NCBI GenBank assembly: GCA_937927265.1
Contig: CALBCO010000024.1
Coordinates: 1-5,206, forward strand
Reading direction: 5' to 3'
Length of the DNA: 5,206 bases
Origin: an uncultured Verrucomicrobiae bacterium
GTDB taxonomy: Bacteria > Verrucomicrobiota > Verrucomicrobiia > Palsa-1439
Shown: positions 5,029 through 5,206 of the stretch, piece after piece
Position numbering within the stretch: position 1 is the stretch's first letter
Layout of the letters: each line of letters begins with the position of its first letter
Made by a program: the position numbers and the translations under genes
The notes under the pieces: generated by a model
Told to the model about the DNA's origin: nothing
Databases searched by the model: none
Seen by the model: the letters and a program-made list of their open reading frames with translations, nothing else

Positions 5029-5206
5029 CTAACGGGCCAACCGGCCGAGCGCGCCCGAGCGCGTCAGCTTCTTCTGCAGCCGGCCCATGTCTTTCATCAT
5101 TTTCTTCATCATCTCAAACTGCTTCAACAGATCATTCACTGCCGCCACGCTTGTCCCGCTGCCGCGAGCAATCCGCCTGCGCCGACTGGCATTCAATATC
5201 TCCGGG
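5029..5206 (-). CDS. ffh: Signal recognition particle protein Ffh, C-terminal end only
   Basis: The last 58 codons are present; the start and the GTPase (NG) domain lie beyond the right edge. Ffh is the SRP54 homologue that binds 4.5S/SRP RNA and signal sequences of membrane proteins, then docks on FtsY. The fragment starts PEILNASRRRRIARGSGTSV, which is the conserved RNA-binding helix-turn-helix of the M domain (family form: INxSRRxRIAxGSG). It continues VNDLLKQFEMMKKMMKDM, the Met-rich helix that closes the domain. A short basic tail (LQKKLTRSGALGRLAR) ends at TAG. There is no sign of damage. It heads the visible part of the operon, and the operon promoter must lie outside the window. Confidence 0.96.
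   Translation of the reverse strand, partial: PEILNASRRRRIARGSGTSVAAVNDLLKQFEMMKKMMKDMGRLQKKLTRSGALGRLAR

Noticed and set aside
1..5206. tRNA, rRNA, CRISPR array, complete insertion sequence or riboswitch
   Set aside because: I read both strands and saw no cloverleaf, no regularly spaced direct repeats, no transposase and no recognisable aptamer. Coding sequence fills almost all of the window.

Overview
This is a mostly conventional stretch of a GC-rich (about 60%) bacterial chromosome. It carries the 3' part of an ffh-led translation operon, followed by rnhB, yraN and comM. The order ffh-rpsP-khpA-trmD-rplS-rnhB-yraN resembles the operon of Gram-positive and several deep-branching phyla. 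The wording of the ComM, YraN and TrmD proteins, plus a GC-rich REP-like hairpin between genes, makes me lean towards a Verrucomicrobiota or other PVC-group organism. That placement is an inference from memory, not a search result.

Layout, from the right edge (transcription runs leftwards): the C-terminal end of ffh (signal recognition particle GTPase), rpsP (S16), khpA (small KH RNA-binding protein), trmD (tRNA m1G37 methyltransferase), rplS (L19), rnhB (RNase HII) and yraN (UPF0102, nuclease-like). Spacing is tight: rpsP's Shine-Dalgarno abuts the ffh stop, khpA and trmD overlap by 11 bases, and rnhB and yraN overlap by more than 50. The exception is a 72-base gap between trmD and rplS, which holds a strong 18-bp imperfect inverted repeat. 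rimM, which normally sits just before trmD, is absent from the block.

To the left, one gene on the + strand (about 1803-2336) encodes a small predicted exported protein of unknown function. It overlaps the yraN 3' end tail-to-tail by 44 bases and is divergent from comM, which lies on the - strand (198-1718). The comM 3' side has about 124 bases rich in short dyads. Beyond that, the first 24 codons of another - strand gene run off the left edge. It appears to belong to an uncharacterised family.

The operon genes act in ribosome assembly (S16, L19), tRNA maturation (TrmD), RNA binding (KhpA), protein targeting (Ffh) and RNA/DNA hybrid repair (RNase HII). ComM is a branch-migration helicase for natural transformation, and YraN is often found near it. 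No tRNA, rRNA, CRISPR array or complete insertion sequence is visible. The least-explained items are the exported orphan, the left-edge partial gene, the REP-like element and the altered TrmD motif. I see no convincing evidence of a new multi-gene system.
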